NCBI RefSeq assembly: GCF_003383595.3
Contig: NZ_CP033058.2
Span: forward strand, 62,001-126,000
DNA: 64,000 nt
DNA from: Metamycoplasma phocicerebrale
GTDB taxonomy: Bacteria > Bacillota_I > Bacilli_A > Mycoplasmatales > Metamycoplasmataceae
Reading direction: 5' to 3'
Shown: one piece after another, positions 28,239-37,431 of the stretch
Layout: the number at the start of each line of letters is the position of its first letter
Numbering within the stretch: position 1 is the stretch's first letter
Notes under the pieces: model-generated
What the model saw: only the letters and a program-made list of their open reading frames with translations
Databases searched by the model: none
Told to the model about the DNA's origin: nothing
Made by a program: the position numbers and the translations under genes

Positions 28239-29393
28239 ATGAAAAGAAAAATGAAAAAATTATTGTTGGGTCTATCATCCTTTTTAACAGCATTACCAAT
28301 AGCATGCATTTCAACTTTAGTTAGCTGTCAAAAAAAAGAAAATAATTTTATTGAACCTTTGGCTAATGCTAAGGTTCCATACTTAGATAATAATTGAGTT
28401 TGCACATGAGCTGATGAATTCGATAATAATAAATTGGATGAAAATAAGTGGACACAACAAATAAGAAAAAACAATCATAACAATGAAAAACAATATTACA
28501 CTGATAAAAATATTATTATAAAAGACTCGATACTTTCTTTAATAGCTAAAAAAGAAGAATATCATGGAAAACATTATACTTCAGCTAAACTGATTACAAA
28601 AGATAAAAAATCTTTTAAATATGGGCGTCTTCAAATTAAAGCTAAAAACCCAAAAGGTAGAGGTACTTGGCCTGCAATTTGAATGTTGCCTGTGAATAAA
28701 AAAAATATTGAATGGCCACATTATGGTGAAATAGATATAATGGAATATGTCGGTTTTGACGAATCTAAAATTTTTCAAACTATTCATACAGGTCAGCATA
28801 ATCACAAAAATAAGACTCAAATTGGTTCTAGTTATTTAATAAACTCATCAGATCGCTTTTTAGTTTATGAATTTATTTGATATCCCGATAGATTGGAATG
28901 ATATGTTGACAACACAAAAATTTTTGAAACAAAATATTTAAAAAATAAAGAAAGGGATGTGGAAAGAGCCTATGAAGAAGTTTTTCCATTTGACAAAGAA
29001 TTTTATTTAATACTTAATTTAGCAATCGGCGGAACTTGAGCAGGCAAAAAAGGTATAGATGAAAATATTTTTCCTATTTCATTTGATGTTGATTATGTAA
29101 GATATTATGAATTTGATTATAAAAAAGTAGATAAAATAATACCGGAAAAAATTAATAAAATATTTAAATCAAAAAATAGTAAATTTCTTTATTGAAATAA
29201 ACCAAAAGATGATTATGAAATTGAAAAATACAATATTTATTTAAATAAAAAATTATTTAAAACAGTTTCTTTAAATCAGTTTAAATTTGAAGAAATAAAA
29301 AATAACGGAAATTATTCTATTCAAATTTCTGCTGTTGATTTCAGTGGCAAGGAAAGTTTTTTAAGTGACGAATTTATTTATAATAAACAGTAA
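28239..29393 (+). CDS. GH16-family beta-glucanase lipoprotein with C-terminal FnIII-like domain
   Basis: 384 aa in code 4. The lipoprotein signal ends in 'STLVSC' (Cys about residue 30), so the enzyme is surface-anchored. Residues about 45-300 match glycoside hydrolase family 16: WADEFDNNKLDENKW at the start, KYGRLQIKAK, GTWPAIWMLP, and the catalytic EIDIME motif at 164-169 (Glu164 nucleophile, Asp166 helper, Glu169 acid/base), then GEIDIMEYVG and LILNLAIGGTWAG. The C-terminal ~80 residues look like a fibronectin III-like beta-sandwich. GH16 enzymes hydrolyse beta-1,3/1,4-glucans such as laminarin, or other beta-linked polysaccharides. A GGGG ribosome-binding site precedes the ATG. Convergent with the tRNA operon. 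Confidence 0.92.
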
Positions 29394-29432
29394 TTGACAA
29401 CTAGCTAAAATTGCTATTTTTTATTATTTAAA

Positions 29433-29458
29433 TAATAAAAAAAACACCTTTCGGTGTT
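29433..29458 (-). terminator. Terminator of the tRNA operon
   Basis: Minus strand AACACC, loop GAAA, GGTGTT followed by TTTTTTATT (arms 29453-29458 and 29443-29448). It lies 15 bases after tRNA-Phe. Confidence 0.85.
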
Positions 29459-29473
29459 AAGTCATTTCTGAAA

Positions 29474-29549
29474 TGGTGGCTCCGGCAGGAATCGAACCAG
29501 CGACACACGGAGCTTCAGTCCGTTGCTCTACCAACTGAGCTACAGAGCC
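29474..29549 (-). tRNA. tRNA-Phe (GAA)
   Basis: 76 nt with encoded CCA. Acceptor GGCTCTG... with CGGAGCC; anticodon arm ACGGA-CTGAAGC-TCCGT gives GAA. Last gene of the eight-tRNA operon. Confidence 0.95.
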
Positions 29550-29551
29550 AA

Positions 29552-29628
29552 TGGCGGTCCAGACGGGAATTGAACCCGCGATCTCTTCCGTGACAGGGAA
29601 GCGTATTAAACCACTTTACCACTGGACC
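29552..29628 (-). tRNA. tRNA-Asp (GTC)
   Basis: 77 nt with encoded CCA. Acceptor GGTCCAG/CTGGACC, discriminator G; anticodon arm CTTCC-CTGTCAC-GGAAG gives GTC. Confidence 0.95.
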
Positions 29629-29629
29629 G

Positions 29630-29704
29630 TGGTTGCGGAGATTGGAATTGAACCAATGACCTTTGGGTTATGAGCCCAACGAGCTGCCCCTGCTCTACTC
29701 CGCT
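29630..29704 (-). tRNA. Initiator tRNA-fMet (CAT)
   Basis: 75 nt with CCA. Two initiator hallmarks are visible: an unpaired first position (A1 opposite A72) and three G-C pairs next to the loop (TTGGG-CTCATAA-CCCAA). Confidence 0.93.
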
Positions 29705-29710
29705 ATATAA

Positions 29711-29801
29711 TGGCGGGCAATGAGGGATTTGAACCCCCGCGGGCCGTGAAGCCCCTGGCAGTTTTCAAGACTGCTCCCTTCAGCCTCTTGGGTAATTGCC
29801 C
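29711..29801 (-). tRNA. tRNA-Ser (TGA)
   Basis: 91 nt with a long variable arm, CCA encoded. Acceptor GGGCAAT/ATTGCCC; anticodon arm GCAGT-CTTGAAA-ACTGC gives TGA (reads UCN). Confidence 0.95.
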
Positions 29802-29805
29802 AAAA

Positions 29806-29881
29806 TGGTGGACCCAACAGGACTCGAACCTGTAACCGACCGGTTATGAGCCGGTTGCTCTAACCATTGAGCTATGGGTCC
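29806..29881 (-). tRNA. tRNA-Ile2 (CAT, lysidine-modified)
   Basis: 76 nt with CCA. Anticodon CAT in loop CTCATAA. Acceptor GGACCCA and the position between tRNA-Met and tRNA-Ser in the conserved Pro-Ala-Met-Ile-Ser-fMet-Asp-Phe order point to the AUA-reading tRNA-Ile2, which needs TilS to convert C34 to lysidine. An elongator tRNA-Met identity is the alternative. Confidence 0.75.
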
Positions 29882-29912
29882 TAACTATTTTTCCCGTATG
29901 GGTTTTTGCATA

Positions 29913-29989
29913 TGGTAGCACCGAAGAGAGTCGAACTCTTGACCTTCCGGGTATGAACCGGACGCTCTAACCAACTGAGCTACAGTGCC
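29913..29989 (-). tRNA. Elongator tRNA-Met (CAT)
   Basis: 77 nt with CCA. Anticodon arm TCCGG-TTCATAC-CCGGA with the loop TTCATAC typical of elongator tRNA-Met. The first acceptor pair is G1-U72, slightly unusual. It is separated from the next tRNA by a 31-base spacer. Confidence 0.85.
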
Positions 29990-29994
29990 ATAAA

Positions 29995-30071
29995 TGGTGG
30001 AGAGGAAGGGACTCGAACCCTCTACCTCCTGCGTGCAAGGCAGGCGCTCTGGCCAGGTGAGCTACCCCCCC
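29995..30071 (-). tRNA. tRNA-Ala (TGC)
   Basis: 77 nt with CCA. Anticodon arm CCTGC-CTTGCAC-GCAGG gives TGC. The acceptor is a run of seven G pairing with CCTCTCC and includes the G3-U70 identity pair for AlaRS. Confidence 0.95.
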
Positions 30072-30076
30072 ATAAA

Positions 30077-30153
30077 TGGTGAAGAAGACAGGATTCGAAC
30101 CTGCGACCGCTTGAGCCCAAGTCAAGTGCTCTACCAAGCTGAGCTACTTCTCC
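30077..30153 (-). tRNA. tRNA-Pro (TGG)
   Basis: 77 nt with CCA. Anticodon arm CTTGA-CTTGGGC-TCAAG gives TGG. First gene of the tRNA operon. Confidence 0.95.
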
Positions 30154-30335
30154 ACACACGTGTTAATTGCTTAAATGCTTTATTATTATATATTATTTTT
30201 TTTATTTGTTAATTTTTTTATTAATTTTATAGTATCAATTAAACACAAAATTATTTATTAGCAATTTAATATTATATAAAGATTTAATATTTGTTATTAT
30301 ATTTAATAATAAATAAAAAAATAAGGTGGTTTGTA

Positions 30336-30866
30336 ATGAAAAAAATAATTTTTGTTATAGATATGGTTAAGGGTTTTTGTATAAAAGGAAATTTGGCTAG
30401 TTCTGATATCAATAAAATTGTTCCTAATATAAAAAATTATTTAGAAAAAAATAAAGAAAATAAAATTGTTTTTATAAATGATAATCATTCAAAAAATGAT
30501 ATTGAAATGGAAGTTTATCCTTTACATTGCTTAAGTGGTACTGAAGAATCTGAAGTTGTCGAAGAATTAAAACCTTATGCGAAAACAATAATAAAAAAGA
30601 ATACAACTAATTCTTTTTTTGCTATAGAAAATAAAAGTATTTTTGAAGAATTTGATACTTTTGAGATTATAGGATGTTGTACAGATATTTGCATATTACA
30701 ATTTGCTCTAACATTAAAAACTTATTTAAATTTTAAAAATATTAATAAGGATGTAGTTGTTTTTAAGAATTTGGTAGATACTTTTAATTCAAAAGATCAC
30801 AATAGAATTGAATATCATAACAATGCTTTAAATTTAATGAACAATGCAGGAATAAAAATAAAATAA
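30336..30866 (+). CDS. Isochorismatase-family cysteine hydrolase (nicotinamidase-like)
   Basis: 176 aa, start at 30336 preceded by AAGGTGG; an in-frame upstream ATG at 30291 has no ribosome-binding site. The family triad can be read: Asp9 in 'FVIDMVKGF', a Lys in 'TIIKKNTTNSF', and Cys119 in 'GCCTDIC', which matches the nicotinamidase pattern G.(A/C)TD.C. PncA-type enzymes deamidate nicotinamide to nicotinate for NAD salvage, which would suit an auxotroph; other cysteine hydrolases share this fold, so the substrate is inferred. It lies between the tRNA operon (divergent) and tRNA-Ser(CGA) (convergent), with a terminator right after it. Confidence 0.85.
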   Translation: MKKIIFVIDMVKGFCIKGNLASSDINKIVPNIKNYLEKNKENKIVFINDNHSKNDIEMEVYPLHCLSGTEESEVVEELKPYAKTIIKKNTTNSFFAIENKSIFEEFDTFEIIGCCTDICILQFALTLKTYLNFKNINKDVVVFKNLVDTFNSKDHNRIEYHNNALNLMNNAGIKIK

Positions 30867-30869
30867 AAA

Positions 30870-30906
30870 AATATTGGGCGTTATGCTCAATATTTTACTA
30901 ATTTTT
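30870..30906 (+). terminator. Terminator of the cysteine hydrolase gene
   Basis: AATATTGGGC, loop GTTAT, GCTCAATATT (10 bp, one G-U), then TTAC-TAATTTTT. It may also act for the minus-strand tRNA-Ser. Confidence 0.75.
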
Positions 30907-30911
30907 AGATA

Positions 30912-31003
30912 TGGCGGGCAATAAGGGATTTGAACCCTTGCAAGTCTATTTGACTTCTAACAGTTTTCGAAACTGTCCCCTTCAGCCTCTTGGGTAATTG
31001 CCC
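30912..31003 (-). tRNA. tRNA-Ser (CGA)
   Basis: 92 nt with a long variable arm and CCA. Acceptor GGGCAAT/ATTGCCC, as in the TGA isoacceptor at 29711; anticodon arm ACAGT-TTCGAAA-ACTGT gives CGA, reading UCG. Confidence 0.95.
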
Positions 31004-31050
31004 ATAAACCATAAAAATTATATATTGTTTTAATATATATTTAAATATCT

Positions 31051-31482
31051 TTATTTATGATATTTAATATTTTTTTTAATCGCTAAACTTCGATATATTT
31101 GTTCAACTAACATTATTCTAAAAAGTTGATGAGGAAAAGTCATTTTTGAAAAATTAATTTTATTTTGAAATTTATCTTCTTGAACTCCATTAGAGCCACC
31201 TATTACAAAAGTCATATTATCTTCAACAAATAAATCTGAAAATTCTTCGCTCGACATTTGTTTTCCTTTTAAAGACAAATATATAATTTTTGAATTCTTT
31301 GGAACTTTAGAAAAAATCATTTCTGTTTCTTTTGCAATTTTTAAATCAATATTTTCATTGATTACTTCTTTAATTTCAATTAAATTTAAATTAGCTAGAA
31401 AAGAAATTTTTTTAAGGTATTGATCATATATTTTTTTATATTCGCTAGATAATGACCCTACTGCAATTATATTAATTTTCAT
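31051..31482 (-). CDS. rlmH: 23S rRNA (pseudouridine1915-N3)-methyltransferase RlmH
   Basis: 143 aa. A SPOUT-class methyltransferase acting on helix 69 of 23S rRNA in 70S ribosomes. The C-terminal knot is well conserved: TFVIGGSNGV (SAM-binding loop), KMTFPHQLFRIMLVEQIYR and the final YHK. Its substrate is a pseudouridine of the type made by an RluD enzyme, plausibly the one at 25962. The ATG shares its A with the mnmG stop (TAATG), and AGGAAAAAATA serves as ribosome-binding site. Confidence 0.96.
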   Translation of the reverse strand: MKINIIAVGSLSSEYKKIYDQYLKKISFLANLNLIEIKEVINENIDLKIAKETEMIFSKVPKNSKIIYLSLKGKQMSSEEFSDLFVEDNMTFVIGGSNGVQEDKFQNKINFSKMTFPHQLFRIMLVEQIYRSLAIKKNIKYHK

Positions 31483-33308
31483 TATTTTTTCCTATTATTT
31501 AAATAAAACATAAGCATTTGAATGTCGGCTGGATTTATTCCGCTAATTCTTGTGGCTTGGCCAATAGTAGAAGGTTTAATTTTATTCAATTTTTGTCTTG
31601 CTTCTGTTGCTAAATTTTCAACTTTTCAATAATCAATATCTTTTGGCAATTTCAATTTTTCTAATCTTATCATTTTTTCTGCAGCTGTTTCTTGTTTTTT
31701 TAAGTAACCAAATAATCTAACTTGAATTGTTATTTCATCAATATAAGGATAATTTGTTCCCAAAATATCAATAGGGTCCACAGCAGGGTTGGCCAATAAT
31801 TTTAAATAAGAAATTCCATTAACTACATTATACTTAATACCAATTTCACTTTTTGAAGAAATAAATTTATTTTTTAATTCCTCAATTGTTTTTTGAATAT
31901 ATTTATATTTATTAATTACTTCTTCATATTCTGTTTTAGATATCATTTTATTATCATAAGCATATTGAACTAATCTCTCGTCCACGTTATCATTTCTTAA
32001 TAATAAACGATATTCTGCTCTACTAGTTAGCATTCTATATGGTTCAGAAGTACCTTTTGTTACAATATCATCAATTAAAACTCCAATATAAGCATCAGAA
32101 CGTTTTATTTCTAAACTTGGCATATTTTGAATTTTATTTGCAGCATTTATACCAGCTATTAAACCTTGGGCTGCAGCTTCTTCATAACCACTTGTACCAT
32201 TAGGTTGTCCAGCTGAAAAGAAGTTTTCTAAAACTTTAGATTCTAAAGATTTATAAAGTTCAAGAGGATTAATTGCATCATATTCAATGGCGTAACCATA
32301 TTTTTGAATTCTTGCATTTTCTAATCCAGGAACAGATCTTATCATTTCATCCTGAACATCTACTGGCATTGAGGTTGAAAGACCGTTGATATACATAATA
32401 TCGCCTCTAGATGTTTCTGGTTCAAAAAATACATGATGTGTTTCTTTTTCTTGAAATCTAACTATTTTATCTTCAATGCTTGGACAATATCTAGGACCTA
32501 TTCCAACAATAATACCTGAATACAAAGAACTTCTATCTAAATTTTTTAAAACTATTTCTTTTGTTTTAGGAGTAGTGTGAGTTAAAAAACAAGATGTCTG
32601 TTCATCTAACCTTATATTAGAGTGTTTAGAAAAATGTAATTCAGTTTTATCTAATACTTCTTGTTCAACTTTTGAAAAATCTATACTATCAGTATATATA
32701 CGACAAGGTGTTCCAGTTTTTAATCTTTGAATTTCAAAACCATATTTAGCCAAATTTTGAGATAAAACTGAACTGTTTTTTTCTCCATCTGGTCCATCGT
32801 TCTTTATATCTGTTCCTCTAAGTATTCTAGAGTTCATATAAACTCCAGTTGTCATTATTGTTACTTTTGAATGAATTTCATTATTTTGTAATGTTTCTAC
32901 TCCTAAACATTTATTATTTTGCACAATTAAATCAACAACTTCATCTTCAATTAAGGTTATGTTTTTTTCTTTTTGAATTGCTTCTAAAATAATTTCTGAA
33001 TACTTTTCTTTATCAATTTGAGCTCGTAAAGACCAAACTGCTGGGCCTTTAGATGTATTTAGCATCTTAATTTGTATCATAGATTTATCAGCAAAAATAC
33101 CTTGGACTCCTCCAAGTGTATCTATTTCTCGGGTAATTATCCCTTTTGCAGATCCACCAATAGAAGGATTACAAGGTAACATTGCTAATCTTTTTATATT
33201 TAAGGTAATTAGGGCAACTTTTAAATTTCTTTTTGCTAAAGCAAAAACTGCTTCGATTCCAGCATGACCACCACCAATTACAATGGCATCATACTCTTTA
33301 TTAATCAT
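31482..33308 (-). CDS. mnmG: tRNA uridine-34 modification protein MnmG (GidA)
   Basis: 608 aa in code 4. An FAD enzyme that with MnmE installs the aminomethyl/carboxymethylaminomethyl group on U34 of split-codon tRNAs, including the one needed for UGA-Trp decoding in this code. Visible: the dinucleotide fold [11 protein letters not shown] (residues 11-21), [41 protein letters not shown] and [18 protein letters not shown]. The C-terminal helical domain is completed after a TGA-Trp at 31626. Upstream RBS AGGT lies directly after the rbfA stop. Confidence 0.97.
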
Positions 33309-33318
33309 TTTTTTATAC

Positions 33319-33645
33319 CTATTTAATTTCTTTTAAAATTTTTTCAATTTTTGCAGCTGAAGGTTCAACTGTGTCAATCATAAACACCAATTCTGGTAGT
33401 TTTTTATACTTTCAGGTTTTAGCAACAATTGAACGTATAAATGGAGCCATTGCTGTAATTTTTTCAAAATATCTTTCTTTATCTCTAAATAAAGTAATAA
33501 ATACTTTTGCATGCGATCCATCTGTTGATAAAATCACATCGTTTATAGCAATATTTGCTACGTCAAAATCTTTTAATTCATAAAAACTATTACCGATTAA
33601 TTCTAATAATAGTTGAGTTTTTCTTTCGTGATTAATTGTGTTCAT
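33319..33645 (-). CDS. rbfA: Ribosome-binding factor A
   Basis: 108 aa in code 4 (TGA-Trp at 33412). A small KH-like protein that helps mature the 16S rRNA 5' end. Seen: the N-terminal 'HERKTQLLLELIG', a central DVILSTDGSHAKVFIT, and a C-terminal PELVFMIDTVE strand that replaces the usual 'P.L.F..D'. It begins one base after the infB stop codon, as part of nusA-ylxR-infB-rbfA. Confidence 0.9.
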
Positions 33646-33646
33646 A

Positions 33647-35452
33647 TTAAACTAATACATCCTCATAAAATTTTAATTCATCATCTACTTCTATTTTATC
33701 AAAATCTTTAATGTGTGTGCCAAAATCGAAACCTTTTTCTACAACTTTAACATCATTTTTTTCTCTTTTTAAAGAATCTATATTACCTTTAAATATACTT
33801 TTGCCTCTTCTAATAATTTCCACTTTGCAGTATTCCTTGGCTTGACCCTCTAACATTTTGCATCCAGCTATAGCTCCAACCTTAGAATAAAAGAACTTTT
33901 GAATAATAACTGCTAAGCCAATTTGCTTTTCTTCGTAAACTGGTTCTTTTAAATTTTTTACTATTGATTCTAATTCTTCAACTATTTTATAAATAATATT
34001 GTGTGAAACAATTTTGATACCTTTTGTTTCTGCCATTTTTTTAATATCGTTAGGAACACTAATGTTAAACGAATATATTCGGGCATTTGAAGTGTCAGCT
34101 AACAATAAATCTGCTCTTGTTAATTCACCTGCTGTAGCTCTTATAACATTAACTGAAACTTCTTCATTGCCTATTTTTAATAATGTTTGCTTTATAGCCT
34201 CTGCCGTTCCTTGAACATCAGTCTTAATAATTATATTTAACGTTTTTTTACCATCTTTAAATGTAAAGGCATTTTTTTCATTTAATTCTTTTTGTTTTTC
34301 AATATATAATTTTTCATCCGCTAATTTTTTTGCAAATTTTTCATCACTAATAACAATAAATCTATCTCCAGAAAGAGGGTTTTTATTTAAACCTGTAACT
34401 ACACAGGGAGTTCCAGGTAATACTTTTTGTAATGGTTTGCCTTCTATTGATAATAAACTACGAATATTACCATATTGACCGCCAGCAACAATAAAATCTC
34501 TAGGCATTAAGGTTCCATTTTCAACAATAACAGTAGAAACAGATCCTCGACCTTTATCAATCTTAGATTCAATAATTGTTCCAAAAGCGTCCCTATTTAA
34601 ATTAGCTTTTAAATCTAACAAGTCTGCTTGTAAGAAAATAGCTTCAAGTAATTTATCAATATTTTGATTATTAATAGCTGACCCATAAATAAATTGATTT
34701 TGTCCGCCCCATTCCTCACAAATAATATCTTGTTCGCTCATTTGACTTTTAATTTTTTCAACATCAGCACCTGGTTTATCCATTTTATTTACAAATATAA
34801 TTATTGGAACATTTGCTGCTTTAGCATGATCAATAGCTTCAATTGTTTGTGGTTTAACACCATCATCAGCAGCGACAACTATTACAACTATATCTGTAAC
34901 TTTAGCTCCTCTTAAACGCATTTCAGTAAAAGCTTCATGACCTGGTGTGTCTAAAAATGTTATCTTTCTATTGTTGTATTCAACTTGATATGCACCGGTA
35001 TGTTGAGTAATTCCGCCAAATTCAGAAGCTAAAATATTGCTTTTTCTAATTTGATCAATTAATGTTGTTTTACCATGATCAACATGCCCCATTATTGTAA
35101 CAATAGGACATCTTTGAAATAGATCGTTAGGATCATCGGCAACTTCTAATTTGTCAAAAAGATTTTCAGCATCCACTACTTCTTCTTTTTTAAAGTCTAA
35201 ATCATAATTTAAACATAGTTCTGCTATTTCTTCTTCGTTAAGAGAAGTATTGATAGTTTTTATAATTCCTTTTTTAAAAAAATAAGTTAATATCTCCGCT
35301 GAATTTTTTTTAATTTTTAAACTAAATTCTGCAATTGTTAAAGGACCACTAAAAATAAACACTCCATCTTGAACTTTAGTTTCTACTGTATTTAATTTCT
35401 CTTTAATGCTACTTACATTAGATGTTCTTTTACTATTTCTTTGTTTACCCAT
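33647..35452 (-). CDS. infB: Translation initiation factor IF-2
   Basis: 601 aa, at the short end for the family because the variable N-terminal domain is only about 110 residues. A GTPase that brings fMet-tRNA to the 30S subunit. G1 GHVDHGKTTLID, G2 region FGGITQHTGAY, G3 DTPGHEAFTEMR, G4 NKMDKPGAD and SAI at G5 are all intact, followed by domains II-IV. The start at 35452 has AGAGGTGAATTT before it and overlaps the 3' end of ylxR by 40 bases. Confidence 0.97.
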   Translation of the reverse strand: MGKQRNSKRTSNVSSIKEKLNTVETKVQDGVFIFSGPLTIAEFSLKIKKNSAEILTYFFKKGIIKTINTSLNEEEIAELCLNYDLDFKKEEVVDAENLFDKLEVADDPNDLFQRCPIVTIMGHVDHGKTTLIDQIRKSNILASEFGGITQHTGAYQVEYNNRKITFLDTPGHEAFTEMRLRGAKVTDIVVIVVAADDGVKPQTIEAIDHAKAANVPIIIFVNKMDKPGADVEKIKSQMSEQDIICEEWGGQNQFIYGSAINNQNIDKLLEAIFLQADLLDLKANLNRDAFGTIIESKIDKGRGSVSTVIVENGTLMPRDFIVAGGQYGNIRSLLSIEGKPLQKVLPGTPCVVTGLNKNPLSGDRFIVISDEKFAKKLADEKLYIEKQKELNEKNAFTFKDGKKTLNIIIKTDVQGTAEAIKQTLLKIGNEEVSVNVIRATAGELTRADLLLADTSNARIYSFNISVPNDIKKMAETKGIKIVSHNIIYKIVEELESIVKNLKEPVYEEKQIGLAVIIQKFFYSKVGAIAGCKMLEGQAKEYCKVEIIRRGKSIFKGNIDSLKREKNDVKVVEKGFDFGTHIKDFDKIEVDDELKFYEDVLV

Positions 35453-35709
35453 AAATTCACCTCTTTTCTTAATTTTTCATAAATTTCTGGATCTATATTT
35501 TGTCTAAATGCTTTATTTAAAAGTTTTTTTCTAAACAAAGTCTCTATTTGATCTTTTGATTTTAAACAATATGCACCACGGCCACCTAATTCAAAATTTG
35601 GATCAAAGTAAAAATTGTTATTAAATTTTGCAAATCTTATTAATTCTTGCACTGGATAAATTTTTCCATCAACTATTGATTTACGTAAATAATTTTTATC
35701 AATCTTCAT
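35413..35709 (-). CDS. ylxR: YlxR-family (DUF448) nucleic-acid-binding protein
   Basis: 98 aa. Matches the YlxR fold: N-terminal RKSIVDGKIYPVQELIRF, 'FDPNFELGGRGAYCLKS' with the conserved GRGAY motif, and a helical end (LFRKKLLNKAF). In Bacillus this protein sits between nusA and infB and has been linked to RNase P and transcription control. It overlaps nusA by 14 bases and infB by 40 bases, indicating translational coupling. The ylxQ (L7Ae-like) gene found next to it in many Firmicutes is absent. Confidence 0.92.
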   Translation of the reverse strand: MKIDKNYLRKSIVDGKIYPVQELIRFAKFNNNFYFDPNFELGGRGAYCLKSKDQIETLFRKKLLNKAFRQNIDPEIYEKLRKEVNLWVNKEIVKEHLM

Positions 35710-37294
35710 TGTCTAAATCACTTAAATCTAAATCTTCTAACCCAGCACTCAAATCTTCATCTTTTTTGAAATCTTTTAATTTTGTAGAAGTTATTTTTTC
35801 ATAATCTTCTTCTTCCTTATTATTTCTTAATTTTTGTTTTCTTGATTCTACATCTCCTGAATATATATCGTAATCATTATCATTTGCTCCAGCCATATTT
35901 TCTATTTCTTGTAAGGCTTTTTCAATATCGTCATCAATATTAGATTCGTATAATTGCTTTTCAAATAAATGGTCTGTTTCTTGTGCTTTTTGTCTAAGTT
36001 CTGCTAAATCTGCATCAAACTCTGCAATGTTAAATGTATTTTCTTGATAAGAATTATTAGATTTGTATTTTCTTCTTGTATTAGAAGATAAATCAATTCT
36101 TTTGCCCTCATATTTAAGTTTGGCTTGTTCTTCAGTTATATTGGCATTGTCAAATGTATATTGAATACCCATTTTATCAGCTTGATCTTGGCTAATTATG
36201 TCTAATCTTGTTTTAGTTAATTCTGAAGTTAAACGAACATTTTGACCTTTTTTGCCAATTGCTAAAGTATGGTGAAAATTAGGAACTATAACTGTATAAC
36301 TAGGAAATTGAGTCAATGAATCTTCTTTTTCAATAATATCAATAACTCTAGAAGGGCTTATTGCATTCATAACAAATTTCTTTTTATCCTCATCAAATAA
36401 AACTACATCAATTTTTTCATTATTAATTTGACGAGAGATAGCTTCAATTCTTTCTGAGTTTTTACCAATAACTGTTCCTAATTCTTCTAATGCAAAAGGA
36501 GCCAATTCAGTTTTTCTTATTGCGACTTTAGCTCTTTCTCCAGGAATTCTAACTACTTTAACAATTTCAATAAAACCTTGTGAAACTTCGGGAATTTCTT
36601 GTTCAAAAAGTTTGTTAATAAGTTTTGATTCTACTGATGAAACTAATACTTGTGCATTTTTTGATTCTGGTTTTACATCTTCAATATAAACATCTAGAAC
36701 ATCTCCAGGTTTTAAATTTGATAGTAATCTTTGGTTAGTTGTGGAAGGCGACATATAAGCCGGAGTTCCATCATATAATTCCAACAATGTGCCAGTTTTT
36801 GAAATATTAAAAATTCTAGCTTTCACAACTGTACCGATTAACACTTGATATTTTTCAAAAGTTTTTTGTTTTTCTAGTTCTCTAATTTGTTGATTGAAAA
36901 TACTTAATATTTTTTGATAATCTTTTTTACGAAATCTTTCAAAATCAATTTCAGCAGAAATTATATCTTTTTCTTTTATTTTAGGGTCCAATGCTTGCGC
37001 TTCTTTTAAAGTTATTTCAATACAGGGATAAAAGTTGTCTATTTCATCATCAGTTTTTGGTTCTGATACAACTACTTTTGTATGGTTAATAACAGTAAAG
37101 TTTTTGTTATTTTTATCAATAATAAATTCTAATTCAGCATCCCTATCATATTGTCCTATGATAACTTGCTCAACAGCAGATTTAAATAAATCAATAACCA
37201 CATCTTCGTCAATTTTTTTTATTTGAGCAACATTGTAAATTGCCTCAAAAATTTGTTTTGTTTTTAAAGTATCATTGCTACTTTTGAAACTCAT
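35696..37294 (-). CDS. nusA: Transcription termination/antitermination protein NusA
   Basis: 532 aa; the end is TGA (Trp) then TAA. Binds RNA polymerase and modulates pausing and termination. Domains in order: N-terminal polymerase-binding domain (1-130), S1 (about 135-205, 'LIGTVVKARIFNISKTGTLLEL'), KH1 and KH2 (about 210-350, with ERAKVAIRK and AIGKKGQNVRLTSEL), then a long acidic, low-complexity tail (Asp/Glu-rich, 390-532). Start preceded by a strong AAGGAG. The usual rimP partner is not upstream; tex and a terminator hairpin are. Confidence 0.95.
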
Positions 37295-37323
37295 CTTTAC
37301 TCCTTCATAGTATATATTTATGC

Positions 37324-37354
37324 AAAAAGGATCGGCACTAGGCCAACCCTTTTT
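37324..37354 (-). terminator. Terminator hairpin between tex and nusA
   Basis: Minus strand: AAAAAGGGTTGGC, loop CTAGT, GCCGATCCTTTTT, a 13-bp stem with two G-U pairs and a T run. On the plus strand the G-U pairs become mismatches, so it works for minus-strand RNA. It ends tex transcription or attenuates read-through into nusA. Confidence 0.8.
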
Positions 37355-37431
37355 AATCTCAATTAAAAATAGTATGTACTTATTTTAATATATTTTCTTG
37401 TTTTTTTAACAAAAATGCATAATTTATAACT

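Noticed and set aside
28112..28309. 65-aa minus-strand frame upstream of the GH16 gene
   Set aside because: No ribosome-binding site, low-complexity sequence, and it runs across the divergent promoter region and the GH16 start.
29881..29912. Possible small RNA or regulatory hairpin between tRNA-Ile2 and tRNA-Met
   Set aside because: The 31-base spacer shows no stable stem or conserved element; it is probably a processing spacer.
29994..30212. Plus-strand 72-aa frame beginning MVERKGLEPSTSC
   Set aside because: It lies entirely across minus-strand tRNA-Ala and tRNA-Pro; it is the well-known spurious translation of tRNA genes.
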